Assembly: GCF_900198195.1 (NCBI RefSeq)
Contig: NZ_LT899436.1
Coordinates: 1,653,501-1,717,500, forward strand
Length of the DNA: 64,000 bases
Source: Tenacibaculum jejuense
GTDB lineage: Bacteria; Bacteroidota; Bacteroidia; Flavobacteriales; Flavobacteriaceae
Direction of reading: 5' to 3'
The position numbers and the translations under genes are program-made. Positions 44,901 through 53,758 of the stretch are shown in pieces (the stretch's first letter is position 1; each line of letters opens with the position of its first letter). The notes below the pieces were generated by a model that had not been told where the DNA came from, made no database searches, and saw only the letters and a list, made by a program, of their open reading frames with translations.

Positions 44901-47900
44901 TATTCAAAAAAATACAAGTATGAATATGTAGCTACTACAGCTCGATACAATCCTCAAGCAGGTAGTCATTTGTATTCTTTAAATGTTATTGATCCAATGA
45001 CTGAGGTAGATTTTGAAATGAAAGATCGATTTGGTTTTGTAGGAAATATAGTTATTCCTTGCGAAAATACAATTGGAGCATGGACAGGAACAATTACAAG
45101 AACTGATAGTGATGCAACTCCTGCTTTCTCAAAAGAAATTACAGCTAGTAATTTTGATAATGAGAACAAAGTATTTATGATAGATGGTCTTATTCCTGGA
45201 AAATATGAAGTGATTATTACCAATGTAAATGATACAACTATTACTAGAAGTATCTCAAACATAGATATCACTAAAGGTTGGGCTACTTATGATTTTGAAT
45301 ATAGAGCTCCTTTATCTATTGAATTGAATGCATATCAAGTAAAAGAAGATAAAATTACCACTCCTTTAGAAGATTTAGTTGAAAGTGATTTCGACCTTTT
45401 AGAAAAAGCTTGTGGTAAAGATTTCTATGTATTTAGCGAAGGTGCACCTGTATTGCTTCAAGCAACTGTATTTGAACAATATGGAGATCAAAAATGTATG
45501 ATCGAAGAGGCTACAGTTAATTTTACAGGTGGATTATTCAAACTAGCTGATGGTGCTACTTCTGCACAAGGAAAAACAGATGCAAATGGACATGCAGTAT
45601 TAGCTTCTTTTGCAGCTACTCCTAATTTTATGGCTCCACATACAAAAGGTTTTACGATTCAGGCTATGAAAAATGAGAGCAGTAAAATTGAAACTTTAAA
45701 AGGGTTAATTACTGGAGCAAGAATGAACAATAGTGATTTTACTATTGCTGATCCTGTTATTAATTATGTCTTACACGATCCTCCTGGTGATGGAAGTAGC
45801 GCAACTCTTAAAAAAGGAACTAAATCAGTTACTACTGGTAAATGGAATGCTGCTTTAGGATATACAGGTACACTTAGTAATCAATTAGGTTTAGAACACA
45901 GACAAAACTTAGTGGCTACCGTATTAGGGTTTGGTACTTCTATTACTGCCTTTAAAGCTGAGGTTTCAACAGGCGTAGATGTACAATTTAGTGCTTTAGG
46001 AACGTATAATGGTAGTACCGTTACAGAAACTGAAAATACTGAAGAGTTTTCTACATCAAGCTCTGAAAGCATTGTCGGTAAAGAAGCGGATTTATTTATT
46101 GGAACTGGGTATTTAATAACTGTTGGTTCTGGTGAAACATTGGCGTACGATAGTGATGCTTGTGAAGTTCAATACAGTTCTAATGCTCAGGTTTTAAATA
46201 ATAAAATAGATAATTCTTTTTCACATACCTATTATGATATTAAAAAAGATATGATTCCTAATTTATTAGAAGCTATAGCGAATGAAACTGATGATAAAAA
46301 AATTAAGTCGTATGAAAATTCTGTTATAAAATGGAGTGCTGCTTTAATTAACAACGACTTTGCTTTAAACTTATATAAAAGATCAGACTATGCATATTTG
46401 AAAGATCACGCATTTCTTTCTGAACTTGATCAAAAGTTAGATGAATATGACGAAAGTAAATATGATTGGAATGATTATAAACAATTTAAAAACTTTGATA
46501 AAAACAGAAGTTTTGATGGTGGTGGTTCTGTATACACTAGAAATATTACCACTGCTGATACTGATACCAATGGTGCAGATTTTCAGTCTACCTTTGATTT
46601 TGGATATAAAACACAAGTAGATGGAACTGTAGCTGGTGTAAGTTCTAAATTTGAATATACCAATACTGTAAACACTGCATTGGGTGGTGGTTTCGAAATT
46701 ACTGATGAAACAAACACCTTGGTGCAGTACACCTTAACGGATGGTGATGCTGGTGATCGTTTTGCTTTAGAAATAAGACGTGATCCAAATTATGGAGTGC
46801 CTATTTTTAAAACTTTAGCAGGAAAAAGTTCTTGTCCGGCAGAGCGTGGTACACAAATTAGAACAGGTGTAGAAATTTCTTCAGAAAAAACCATTGCTAA
46901 TGGCTTAGCGGGACAAACATTAGAATACCAAGTAAAACTGAGAAATACCCAAACAGCTGGAAATGCAGATTCTCCTAAAACCTACGAGCTTTCTCTTTCA
47001 ACAGAAACCAATCCACTTGGTGCTATTGTTACAGTTGGTGGTAAAAAGTTAAATGGTAACACTATTTCTTATTGGTTTGGTCCAGACGATACCTCTCCTA
47101 CTGGTATTAAACAAGAATATGATGTTACTGTACAAGTAACAATGCCAGACAACGAAACAGATTCGTATGTTGAATACAAAGATTTGGAGTTGTTATTTGC
47201 GGTACCTTGTGAAGGACATACTGATTTAGATTATGATCACAACATTAGTGTATACGAAGATGCAGGAGTTAAAAGTATTGATGCTTTATATCTGACTGCT
47301 CAGTTCCATGGACCTTGTATTAAAGAAACGATTATGAATAGTCCTCAAGAAAATTGGGTGATTAATCAATCGAACAATAATATTCAAGATTTTATTTTCA
47401 CGCTTTCTGGTGTATCAATAGAAAATGATGAAGTAGTACTGCCTGGTAGTTTAACTGCTGTAGAAATAGAATATGCTTTGGCTGACAACAATACGCCTAT
47501 TTTGTTAAAAACAATTACAGCTGAAGAGTTAAAGAATATGTATAGCGATACTCACAATGCTTTTAAAGCTTCTGTTGATGTATCTGGATTGGTAAATGGT
47601 GGTTATGGTTTTAGAATTGTACCTGTATGTGGATTAGGAACTGAAGTTTGGAGGCGAAATACACCTACCCCATATGTGTATGGAAACGTGTCTAGAACTG
47701 CTCCATTATTATTAGAAACGAGTCCTATTGAAGGAGGAATATTAACTGATGGAGCTATTACTGCTGTTTACAACAAGCCTTTAGATCCTACTACACTTAC
47801 TTCTTTAAATATTTCGTTAAGAGGTACATTAGGAGGTTTACCTAAAAAATTAATATCAGCTGAATTTAATGGACCTACAGATATTATTACCGTTCCACAC

Positions 47901-50615
47901 GGAGATTTCTTAAATCTTTCTGGTGCATTCACTACAGAGTTTTGGATAAATCCAACTGCATATCCAGTTAACGGAATAGTGAATCTATTTGAAAAGGGTA
48001 ACAACTATAGTTTAGGATTAAATGCAAATGGAAAATTAGTATATAAAGAAGGACTAGGTGGAAATACTACTGCAAGCTTACCTCTTCATGAATGGACTCA
48101 CGTAGCCATGGTATATGATGGATACAATAACATAAACTTCTATTTCAATGGTGTTTTGGTGTATTCTGATGTTGGATATAATGTATCTAATGAAAATATT
48201 CAATTAAATACTGATGATTTAATTATTGGTGGATCTAACGATCAAAATGAAGGATATTTAGGTTTAATAGATGAATTACGAATTTGGAATAAAGCACGTT
48301 CACACGGACAAATTGTTTCTTTTAAAGATAAACAGTTATTAGGTAACGAAGATCAATTAATGGCATATTATGTATTTGATAATATCGCTTTAGAAGTAGA
48401 TGGTTTCCAAGAAGGTGTTAGAGATTTCACTGGTAATACTAGTGGTAGTACTCAAAATGGTATTTCTTGGATTGAAGGTGATTTTGCAGCTCCTTTATCT
48501 ATTGAACAATTAATACAAGACATTCCTATTGAAGTAAACACAAATGTTGACAATAATGAAATTATTATCACGCCTTTAAACTTTCAAGAGTATTTCTTAG
48601 AAGGAGCTAAATTAACTGCTATACTTAGTAATAACTCTATCAAAGGTGTAGACGGTAATATTACTGAAGGTCATAGTTGGTCGTTTACCATCAATAAGAA
48701 TAATACTAGCTGGAACAAAGCCAATATTAATGCTTCTCAACAAGTTGGAAATACTACAAGTTTTTCTGCAACACTTACCAACAATGGAGGTACTGATACA
48801 ACTTTTGAACTACAATCTTTACCCGATTGGTTAAAGTGTACAAATGTTACGGTTGGTGATGAAATAACTATTGAAGCTGGTTTTGAAAAAACATTAAACT
48901 TTAGCACTTCGGCTTACTTAAACAAAGGTGTTTTTTACGATAACATTGGTGTAATTACTTATAGTGAAACTGGAACTAGAACTGGTTACGAATACTTTAA
49001 ACTTACATTAGATGTTAATTGTGAAACCCCAGATTATGAATTTAATGCCTCTAATTTCCCTTTTAAAAAGGAATTTACAGGAACATTAAACATTGCTGGT
49101 GAAATTTCAGAAGATACTAACGATGTGATAGTTGCTTATTTTAACAATGAAGTAAGAGGAAAAGGTAGCGTTTCTATGATCAATAATAAGCCAACTGTTT
49201 TATTAGATGTCTTTTATAATGTCGGTGAGTCTGGTGATTTATATTTCCATGTTTGGGATGATTCTCATTGTAAAGAATACATTGGTTTACAACAAACTTA
49301 TGCTATTGGAGATACTCCTTCTGAAGGAAATATTATTACACCTGTATTATTTGAAACTGGTGATACTATTGTAAAAAGAATTCCTTTATTACAAGGTTAC
49401 CAATGGGTTAGTTTCAACTCGATCAATAATCCTCAAACTTCTATTTTAGATGTTAATCGTATTAAAGGTATGGAAGAAGGTGATCAAATCATGGAACTAT
49501 CTGGAAATGAAATCACTTCATTCTCGGCTACTGGAGAAGCTAGTGGTACGCTTCAACAATTAGATTATACCAAAGGATATCAAGTGAAATCTGCAAGTGA
49601 TAAACTAATGCTTATTCAAGGTACTGATGCTCCTATGAATACTAATATTTCTGTAAATGGTGGATATGCAACCAACTATGTAGGATATATTCCTAATGTA
49701 ATGTTTAACACCTCGTATGCTTTACGTTCTTTATCTAATAAATTTTCTATTGGAGATAAAGTTTCAGGACGAGAAGGTTTTTCAGAATTTACTGCAGAAG
49801 GATGGAAAGGTACTTTAACACATTTAATACCAAACAAGTCTTATAGTATTAAAATGTTGAACCCTGGTACTTTAAATTATTCTGGTGTTGTTACTACTTC
49901 AAATAATGTAGCTTCAAGAACAATGTCTTTTGATGATGTAACATCAGAAAATACTGATAAAAATGCGTTAGATACTAAATACTTAAAAGATGCTAAAGCG
50001 AAAGGTATTGAGGTAGATGGAACAAAATATCCTTTTATTATGTCTGTTACTGCAAAAATTGTTGCTGATAATATAGATACTGATAAAGAATATATGGTTG
50101 TTGCAGAATCAAACGGTGAATATAGAGGGATAGCAAAAGCTGTGAAACAAGAAGATGACTTTGCTTACTTTATGACTGTTTATGGAACCAATAAAGAAAC
50201 CATAAATTTCAAGGTTATTACAGATGATGAAACTTTTGCTATTAAAAACACGTTGTCTTTTTCTAAAAATCAATTTGTTGGTAACATAGAAAACAGATAT
50301 CCTTTACGTGTATCCAATTCAAGTCAATCTGGTATTAATGGAAGTATATTGACTATCGACAACAATCCTGTTGGTGAAATAGCAACTATTCATATGCAAC
50401 CAATAACTACAGATAACTATGTGTTAAACTTAGTAAGTCTTAATGGTACTGAAATTGCAACATTATTTTCTGGAAAATTACAAGAAAATGAACGCACATC
50501 AGTAATTTTAGATAGATCTAACGATTCGCGATTAAATAAAATACCAAACGGAATTTATTTATGTCATCTTAAAAATTCAAACAGTAGCACTGTATTAAAA
50601 TTGATTTTTAAGTAA
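41931..50615 (+). CDS. Giant laminin-G-domain surface protein with T9SS sorting domain
   Basis: This is a 2894-residue exported protein. The N-terminal signal ends near residue 30 (I-A-Q-T). Four laminin-G/concanavalin-like domains are visible by the E-F-W-(T/Y/I), W-x-H-(Y/V) and E-(V/F/L)-R/K-x-W-N/K-x-K/A motifs: about 60-210, 435-590, 790-960 and 1990-2155. A fibronectin-III-like segment lies near 285-365 (K-L-K-W-F-H-V-A-D-L-T-Y-Y-N-I-Y-R-D-G). Beta-sandwich regions, a Cys-containing middle (1130-1900) and a C-terminal T9SS sorting domain (about 2800-2894) follow. Laminin-G domains often bind sugars or proteins, so adhesion is likely. A strong terminator follows. Confidence 0.85.
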   Translation: MMKKLLITAQSCCWIILLCFFLNTHLIAQTANENISVLKMPSSSGHISNFDTNVGLKSMLLDKGNLGEATIEFWTKFKNDSESLLFTTDALNNKGFTFKIHRNNVILNSDYLNDQQPIDIPATITGTFWQHYAFTFYQLGPNSFNIDLHVDGYKVKTFSAIEIADNYDLYFTKGGANQEIFLAEVKAWNVKRQEEQIFNNRYTSFYNYTGNIINDQINKGLVANFSGDAEEQPTNQYMPELTSTHWLNTIQQDGYPAYGKIASKLTSNSSNKTLAFINSEIENPISQLDQIIVSASKGAFSDKVELKWFHVADLTYYNIYRDGSKIGTEDNITKNSGEQLFFTDKGALPGTIYTYTIVGDNTDAPNPKSGSNTGFIFPNGTLTGVVKTQSEVYVKDVAIEINLNEPDPSNTDAVNAYTAANGSALEFAANSPKISFVESKLITDNNNITIEFWYKNGTTTGRGTNKVFQSGNTSIAINTSSNTDVSTSIQFNNNIVKTFPLGANDTEWHHYVYAFGNDGINVYKDEVLVGTDTTAFDWSSTSNDYNFYINQAAAHTYLVDEFRVWKGKKNLDEIEKYATYIADSDEENLLLAYSMDLNDTKAIYNRASVSQGSYVGKIEQTSNLVYKEQPKALKYVAYTDANGSYEFSAIYSTHDKYTYTSRATKPIHEFKPSTVGAIIKQSSLPSDYSKVANFTDISNLPVAGRIFYVEGENKYPVPAGRRLAIDGQPLLGSADGLLSNKDGVYSVSSSLGLHTFEVFNPELTNNNSLNSLDFSPVEADNTITSGGYAVTKNTINYKDNGITISGFVKPFVSVTYPSFVPEKQTLLQWNQLEVVLKNNTLIQVFYNDQLQKEAALNNPSSFSFFAVSIADTGELGLLVNGTYKSGMISAPTFNNDWLYIGASTDNGGTATASNLSPMTLVEFRNTSYTEAELKAIKSGDIIDGDADHLELSFDFAQEKGNRALSKTVAGKDNYLVLNDAATISNSEIITYSKKYKYEYVATTARYNPQAGSHLYSLNVIDPMTEVDFEMKDRFGFVGNIVIPCENTIGAWTGTITRTDSDATPAFSKEITASNFDNENKVFMIDGLIPGKYEVIITNVNDTTITRSISNIDITKGWATYDFEYRAPLSIELNAYQVKEDKITTPLEDLVESDFDLLEKACGKDFYVFSEGAPVLLQATVFEQYGDQKCMIEEATVNFTGGLFKLADGATSAQGKTDANGHAVLASFAATPNFMAPHTKGFTIQAMKNESSKIETLKGLITGARMNNSDFTIADPVINYVLHDPPGDGSSATLKKGTKSVTTGKWNAALGYTGTLSNQLGLEHRQNLVATVLGFGTSITAFKAEVSTGVDVQFSALGTYNGSTVTETENTEEFSTSSSESIVGKEADLFIGTGYLITVGSGETLAYDSDACEVQYSSNAQVLNNKIDNSFSHTYYDIKKDMIPNLLEAIANETDDKKIKSYENSVIKWSAALINNDFALNLYKRSDYAYLKDHAFLSELDQKLDEYDESKYDWNDYKQFKNFDKNRSFDGGGSVYTRNITTADTDTNGADFQSTFDFGYKTQVDGTVAGVSSKFEYTNTVNTALGGGFEITDETNTLVQYTLTDGDAGDRFALEIRRDPNYGVPIFKTLAGKSSCPAERGTQIRTGVEISSEKTIANGLAGQTLEYQVKLRNTQTAGNADSPKTYELSLSTETNPLGAIVTVGGKKLNGNTISYWFGPDDTSPTGIKQEYDVTVQVTMPDNETDSYVEYKDLELLFAVPCEGHTDLDYDHNISVYEDAGVKSIDALYLTAQFHGPCIKETIMNSPQENWVINQSNNNIQDFIFTLSGVSIENDEVVLPGSLTAVEIEYALADNNTPILLKTITAEELKNMYSDTHNAFKASVDVSGLVNGGYGFRIVPVCGLGTEVWRRNTPTPYVYGNVSRTAPLLLETSPIEGGILTDGAITAVYNKPLDPTTLTSLNISLRGTLGGLPKKLISAEFNGPTDIITVPHGDFLNLSGAFTTEFWINPTAYPVNGIVNLFEKGNNYSLGLNANGKLVYKEGLGGNTTASLPLHEWTHVAMVYDGYNNINFYFNGVLVYSDVGYNVSNENIQLNTDDLIIGGSNDQNEGYLGLIDELRIWNKARSHGQIVSFKDKQLLGNEDQLMAYYVFDNIALEVDGFQEGVRDFTGNTSGSTQNGISWIEGDFAAPLSIEQLIQDIPIEVNTNVDNNEIIITPLNFQEYFLEGAKLTAILSNNSIKGVDGNITEGHSWSFTINKNNTSWNKANINASQQVGNTTSFSATLTNNGGTDTTFELQSLPDWLKCTNVTVGDEITIEAGFEKTLNFSTSAYLNKGVFYDNIGVITYSETGTRTGYEYFKLTLDVNCETPDYEFNASNFPFKKEFTGTLNIAGEISEDTNDVIVAYFNNEVRGKGSVSMINNKPTVLLDVFYNVGESGDLYFHVWDDSHCKEYIGLQQTYAIGDTPSEGNIITPVLFETGDTIVKRIPLLQGYQWVSFNSINNPQTSILDVNRIKGMEEGDQIMELSGNEITSFSATGEASGTLQQLDYTKGYQVKSASDKLMLIQGTDAPMNTNISVNGGYATNYVGYIPNVMFNTSYALRSLSNKFSIGDKVSGREGFSEFTAEGWKGTLTHLIPNKSYSIKMLNPGTLNYSGVVTTSNNVASRTMSFDDVTSENTDKNALDTKYLKDAKAKGIEVDGTKYPFIMSVTAKIVADNIDTDKEYMVVAESNGEYRGIAKAVKQEDDFAYFMTVYGTNKETINFKVITDDETFAIKNTLSFSKNQFVGNIENRYPLRVSNSSQSGINGSILTIDNNPVGEIATIHMQPITTDNYVLNLVSLNGTEIATLFSGKLQENERTSVILDRSNDSRLNKIPNGIYLCHLKNSNSSTVLKLIFK

Positions 50616-50642
50616 TTTTTTAAAAGTAAAAAACTTTATAAG

Positions 50643-50676
50643 CTGTCTGAAAAATATTTTCAGACAGTTTTTTTTT
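50643..50676 (+). terminator. Rho-independent terminator of the laminin-G gene
   Basis: A perfect 11-base stem (CTGTCTGAAAA / TTTTCAGACAG), a 3-base loop and T9 lie 27 bases after the stop. Confidence 0.9.
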
Positions 50677-50798
50677 ATGAAATAATTATTCAGTTACTTC
50701 TTAACTAAGTCTTAGCTTATGTTTATTTGTAGTTAGTTATTTCAAATTAATTTATATCAAATAATATTAAATATTTGAATCACATCTTAATACAAAAA

Positions 50799-50833
50799 TT
50801 CTCTTTTAATATTAAAGGAGAGTTTTTCTTTTT
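50799..50833 (+). terminator. Orphan terminator-like hairpin
   Basis: TTCTCTTTTAAT pairs with ATTAAAGGAGAG (one G-U pair) and is followed by TTTTTCTTTTT. No gene lies between this and the preceding terminator. Confidence 0.5.
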
Positions 50834-51143
50834 ACAAGAGCATATTTTTTCAAAACAAAAACGTATATTTATGTAGTAAATGAATCATAATCTTAATGAT
50901 TGAAATACATTAAGTACAGACTTAATAATATGCCTCCTTTCGTATGTAGTTTTATGTAAAAACACATCGTTTACTTACTATTCGTCTATACTTATTTGCA
51001 TTTGGTCTAAAAATATATGCTTAGTCATAATGTGTCAGCTTAATTGTTCGTAAGAAGCAGTATTTTTAGGTTACGCCTAAATCCAACCAAACAAAAAATT
51101 CCCATGAATTTAATGTTTACAATTGTTCTGTATACTAACTAAT

Positions 51144-52283
51144 ATGAAAACGCTACAACTACAAAGAAGTAAAAATTCTGATTGGAAATACCTAAAAGAA
51201 GAGATAACATTGAAATCTCCTTTAGTCCTAGTTTTTGGAAAAAGAGAATTATTAGAAGATGAAGGAATTTATGACGAAATTAAAAGTATATTTAATGATG
51301 GTCATATAGTTTTTGGCTCTACATCAGGAGATATAACAGCCGATAAAGTTGATAGTGATAGTATTACAATTACAGCAATAGAATTTGAAAAAAGTACATT
51401 TCAGGTAAAACGATTCAATATTTTAGATTCAGTACATAAAACAAGTAGTTTTGAAACAGGAAAAGAGCTAATTAAATCTTTTCCAAAGAATGGTTTAAAA
51501 CATATTTTTATAGTTTCTGAAGGCAGTTTTGTAAACGGAAGTCATCTAACTCAAGGAATGAATGAAGCGACAAATAATGAAGTTCTAATTACAGGTGCTC
51601 TTTGTGGGGATGCAGCTAAATTTGAAAAAACATTAGCTTCATATAACGAAAATCCTAAAGTTGGAGAAGTAGTTGCTATAGGACTATACGGAGATTCACT
51701 TGAAGTTTCGTGTGCTATAAATGGGGGTTGGACACCTTTTGGTCCTGAACGAATTGTAACTAAGTCAGAAGATAATATTTTATATGAGTTAGATGGAAAG
51801 CCTGCATTAGATTTATATAAAAATTACTTGGGTGAAAAAGCAAAAGAACTTCCTGGAGCGGCCTTATTATATCCTTTAAAAGTAAAATCTGAAAATGAAA
51901 ATTATCCTATAGTAAGAACCATTTTAAATATTAATGAAGAAGAACAATCTATGATTCTTGCAGGAAATATTTTAGAAGGAGAACGAGTTCAACTTATGAT
52001 GACCCATGTGGATAATATTGTGAATGCATCAGAATCAGCAGCATTGAGTGCTAATGAAAGTAGAACAAAAGAAGCAGAACTCGCGATTTTAGTGAGTTGT
52101 ATAGGAAGAAAATTGGTGTTAGATCAAAGAGTAGAAGATGAAGTTGAAGAGGTTATGGAAATTATAGGGAAAGAAGCTACAGTATGCGGAATGTATTCTT
52201 ATGGAGAAATTGCACCATTTAATGGCGAAAAAAAGTGCCAACTACACAACCAAACAATGACTATAACTTTAATAAGTGAATAA
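51144..52283 (+). CDS. FIST-domain sensory protein
   Basis: I prefer the ATG at 51144 (379 residues); a TTG at 51123 would add seven residues. The protein has a FIST N-terminal part (about 20-215: S-P-L-V-L-V-F-G-K-R-E-L, I-V-F-G-S-T-S-G-D-I, I-T-G-A-L-C-G-D-A) and a FIST C-terminal part (about 215-375: L-Y-E-L-D-G-K-P-A-L-D-L-Y, then C-G-M-Y-S-Y-G-E-I-A-P). FIST domains are thought to sense small ligands, possibly amino acids. It is cytoplasmic. The histidine kinase gene begins 3 bases after its stop, so the two probably form one sensor. Confidence 0.9.
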   Translation: MKTLQLQRSKNSDWKYLKEEITLKSPLVLVFGKRELLEDEGIYDEIKSIFNDGHIVFGSTSGDITADKVDSDSITITAIEFEKSTFQVKRFNILDSVHKTSSFETGKELIKSFPKNGLKHIFIVSEGSFVNGSHLTQGMNEATNNEVLITGALCGDAAKFEKTLASYNENPKVGEVVAIGLYGDSLEVSCAINGGWTPFGPERIVTKSEDNILYELDGKPALDLYKNYLGEKAKELPGAALLYPLKVKSENENYPIVRTILNINEEEQSMILAGNILEGERVQLMMTHVDNIVNASESAALSANESRTKEAELAILVSCIGRKLVLDQRVEDEVEEVMEIIGKEATVCGMYSYGEIAPFNGEKKCQLHNQTMTITLISE

Positions 52284-52286
52284 AGA

Positions 52287-53333
52287 ATGAATTCTCTTTT
52301 AAAAAGGCAGATTAGAAAATATTTACCTGAGAATTTGCAAAATAATCCTGAACTTGAAGCTTTCTTAGATGCTGTAAATAAGTCATACACGAACTCAGAC
52401 GAACAGTTTTCTATGTTGCAGAGAGCAACAATGATTAGTTCCGAAGAACTCTCGGATGCCAGTGAGAAATTAAAAAAAGAAACAGATAAGCAGAGAGAAA
52501 TAATTGCTAAACTTAAAAATGTAATAACTACACTAAATGTTTACGAGTTAGAAAAAGATGATTCTCTAGAAGACAGTTCTACATTAAAGCTAGTGGATTT
52601 TATTGACCATCAAACCAAAGAAATTTTAAAAGTCAATCAATTAAAAGATAAGCTTTTAATTAGTTTAGAAAAACAAAATGAAGAATTGAATGAATATGCA
52701 CATATGGTTTCTCATGATTTAGTTTCTCCATTAAGAAATATAGAAACTCTAGTACATATGCTTTCAGAAGATTATGAAGGATTGATAGAGAAGGATGGTT
52801 TAGATAAGCTAAAACTAATTAGTGAAAATGTAGAAAGAATAGATATACTAGCTGGAGCAATAAGAAATTATTCTTCCATAAAAGTACAAGCAAAAAAATT
52901 AACAAATCTGAATATGCATCATTTGTTAGATGATGTTATTAATGAGCTTAAACTTTGCAAAAGAAGTCATATACATATAGCTAACGAACTTCCAGAAATT
53001 AAAGTCGAAGCAGACAGTATGTCGCTATTATTCAGTCACCTAATTAAAAATGCAGTAAAGTTTAATGATAAAGAATTAAAAGTAATTGAAATTGGATGTA
53101 AAGAAGAAGAATTTTTTTGGGAATTTTATGTGAAAGATAACGGAAATGGAATTCAAGAATCCTATCTCAAAAATATTTTTATGGCTTTTTATAAATTAGA
53201 AAACGATTACCAATCTGCCGGAATGGGATTGTCTACAGTAAAGAAAATTGTAGATATGTATGAAGGTAGAGTTTGGGTGGAGTCTAAACCAGATTTGGGT
53301 TCAACTTTCTATTTTACAATCAAAAAACAATAG
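52287..53333 (+). CDS. Soluble sensor histidine kinase
   Basis: This 348-residue protein has an N-terminal coiled coil (about 60-140), a HisKA-type phosphoacceptor H-box (H-M-V-S-H-D-L-V-S-P-L-R-N, about 139-151) and a HATPase domain. The N box is L-I-K-N-A-V-K-F-N (about 252), G1 is D-N-G-N-G-I-Q (about 284) and G2 is G-M-G-L-S-T-V-K-K-I (about 312). There is no membrane segment, so input must come from a partner, almost certainly the FIST protein encoded immediately upstream. No response regulator is nearby. Kinases of this form (HDL-SPLRN) resemble phytochrome-like kinases of Bacteroidetes. Confidence 0.92.
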   Translation: MNSLLKRQIRKYLPENLQNNPELEAFLDAVNKSYTNSDEQFSMLQRATMISSEELSDASEKLKKETDKQREIIAKLKNVITTLNVYELEKDDSLEDSSTLKLVDFIDHQTKEILKVNQLKDKLLISLEKQNEELNEYAHMVSHDLVSPLRNIETLVHMLSEDYEGLIEKDGLDKLKLISENVERIDILAGAIRNYSSIKVQAKKLTNLNMHHLLDDVINELKLCKRSHIHIANELPEIKVEADSMSLLFSHLIKNAVKFNDKELKVIEIGCKEEEFFWEFYVKDNGNGIQESYLKNIFMAFYKLENDYQSAGMGLSTVKKIVDMYEGRVWVESKPDLGSTFYFTIKKQ

Positions 53334-53758
53334 CGGAAAATAAAATTTATAGAACACGATACTTAATTAATTTGAGTTTGATGTAACTAAAGGTTGTTAG
53401 TTCGATATAGAATTCTGAAAGAGTTTTATGTTGAAAACCTATTGTGCATTTGGAGTGAAATTCTGTCAATTCGAGTGATTTTTCGAAATGAAATGACGAA
53501 AAATTGTATCGAGAATAAGAATTTTAACTTAGAAATAGTTCTCGATACACTTTTTTAGCTTCGCTAGGTGTCTTCAATTAAAATATATTTTGATTTCGCC
53601 AATCTCAAAAGCACTCGAACTGACAATTTGGGATTATGTATGTTTCTAAATGCACAACGGGTGTTAAAAATAAATTTTTAATGGTCAAAAATTACACCAA
53701 TTAACAATCCTAAACTCTTAATATAAACGAACTCATATTAATTAAAAACTATTTTTAT
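53334..53758. other. Intergenic region holding a palindromic repeat element
   Basis: This region lies between the converging histidine kinase and beta-mannosidase genes. It contains the inverted-repeat element at 53463-53625; no short gene was found. Confidence 0.6.
53463..53625. repeat. Intergenic palindromic element (REP/MITE-like)
   Basis: Terminal inverted repeats TGTCAATTCGAGTG (53464-53477) and CACTCGAACTGACA (53612-53625) match with one mismatch. They enclose an inner perfect inverted repeat GTATCGAGAA (53506-53515) / TTCTCGATAC (53539-53548). Sequences built from TCGAGTGA, GTATCGAGA and CTTCG blocks recur between convergent genes in Flavobacteriaceae, from memory. No coding capacity. 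Confidence 0.7.

Larger units (their letters stand above)
50616..51143. other. Intergenic region with two terminators
   Basis: The first hairpin (50643-50676) ends the laminin-G gene. A second terminator-like hairpin at 50799-50833 has no known gene before it. About 310 bases of AT-rich DNA precede the FIST gene; no short gene or clear promoter was found. Confidence 0.5.

Noticed and set aside
42887..48004. Open frames of 60-146 codons on the minus strand opposite the laminin-G gene
   Set aside because: They are low-complexity antisense readings of a strongly supported gene, without recognisable domains.
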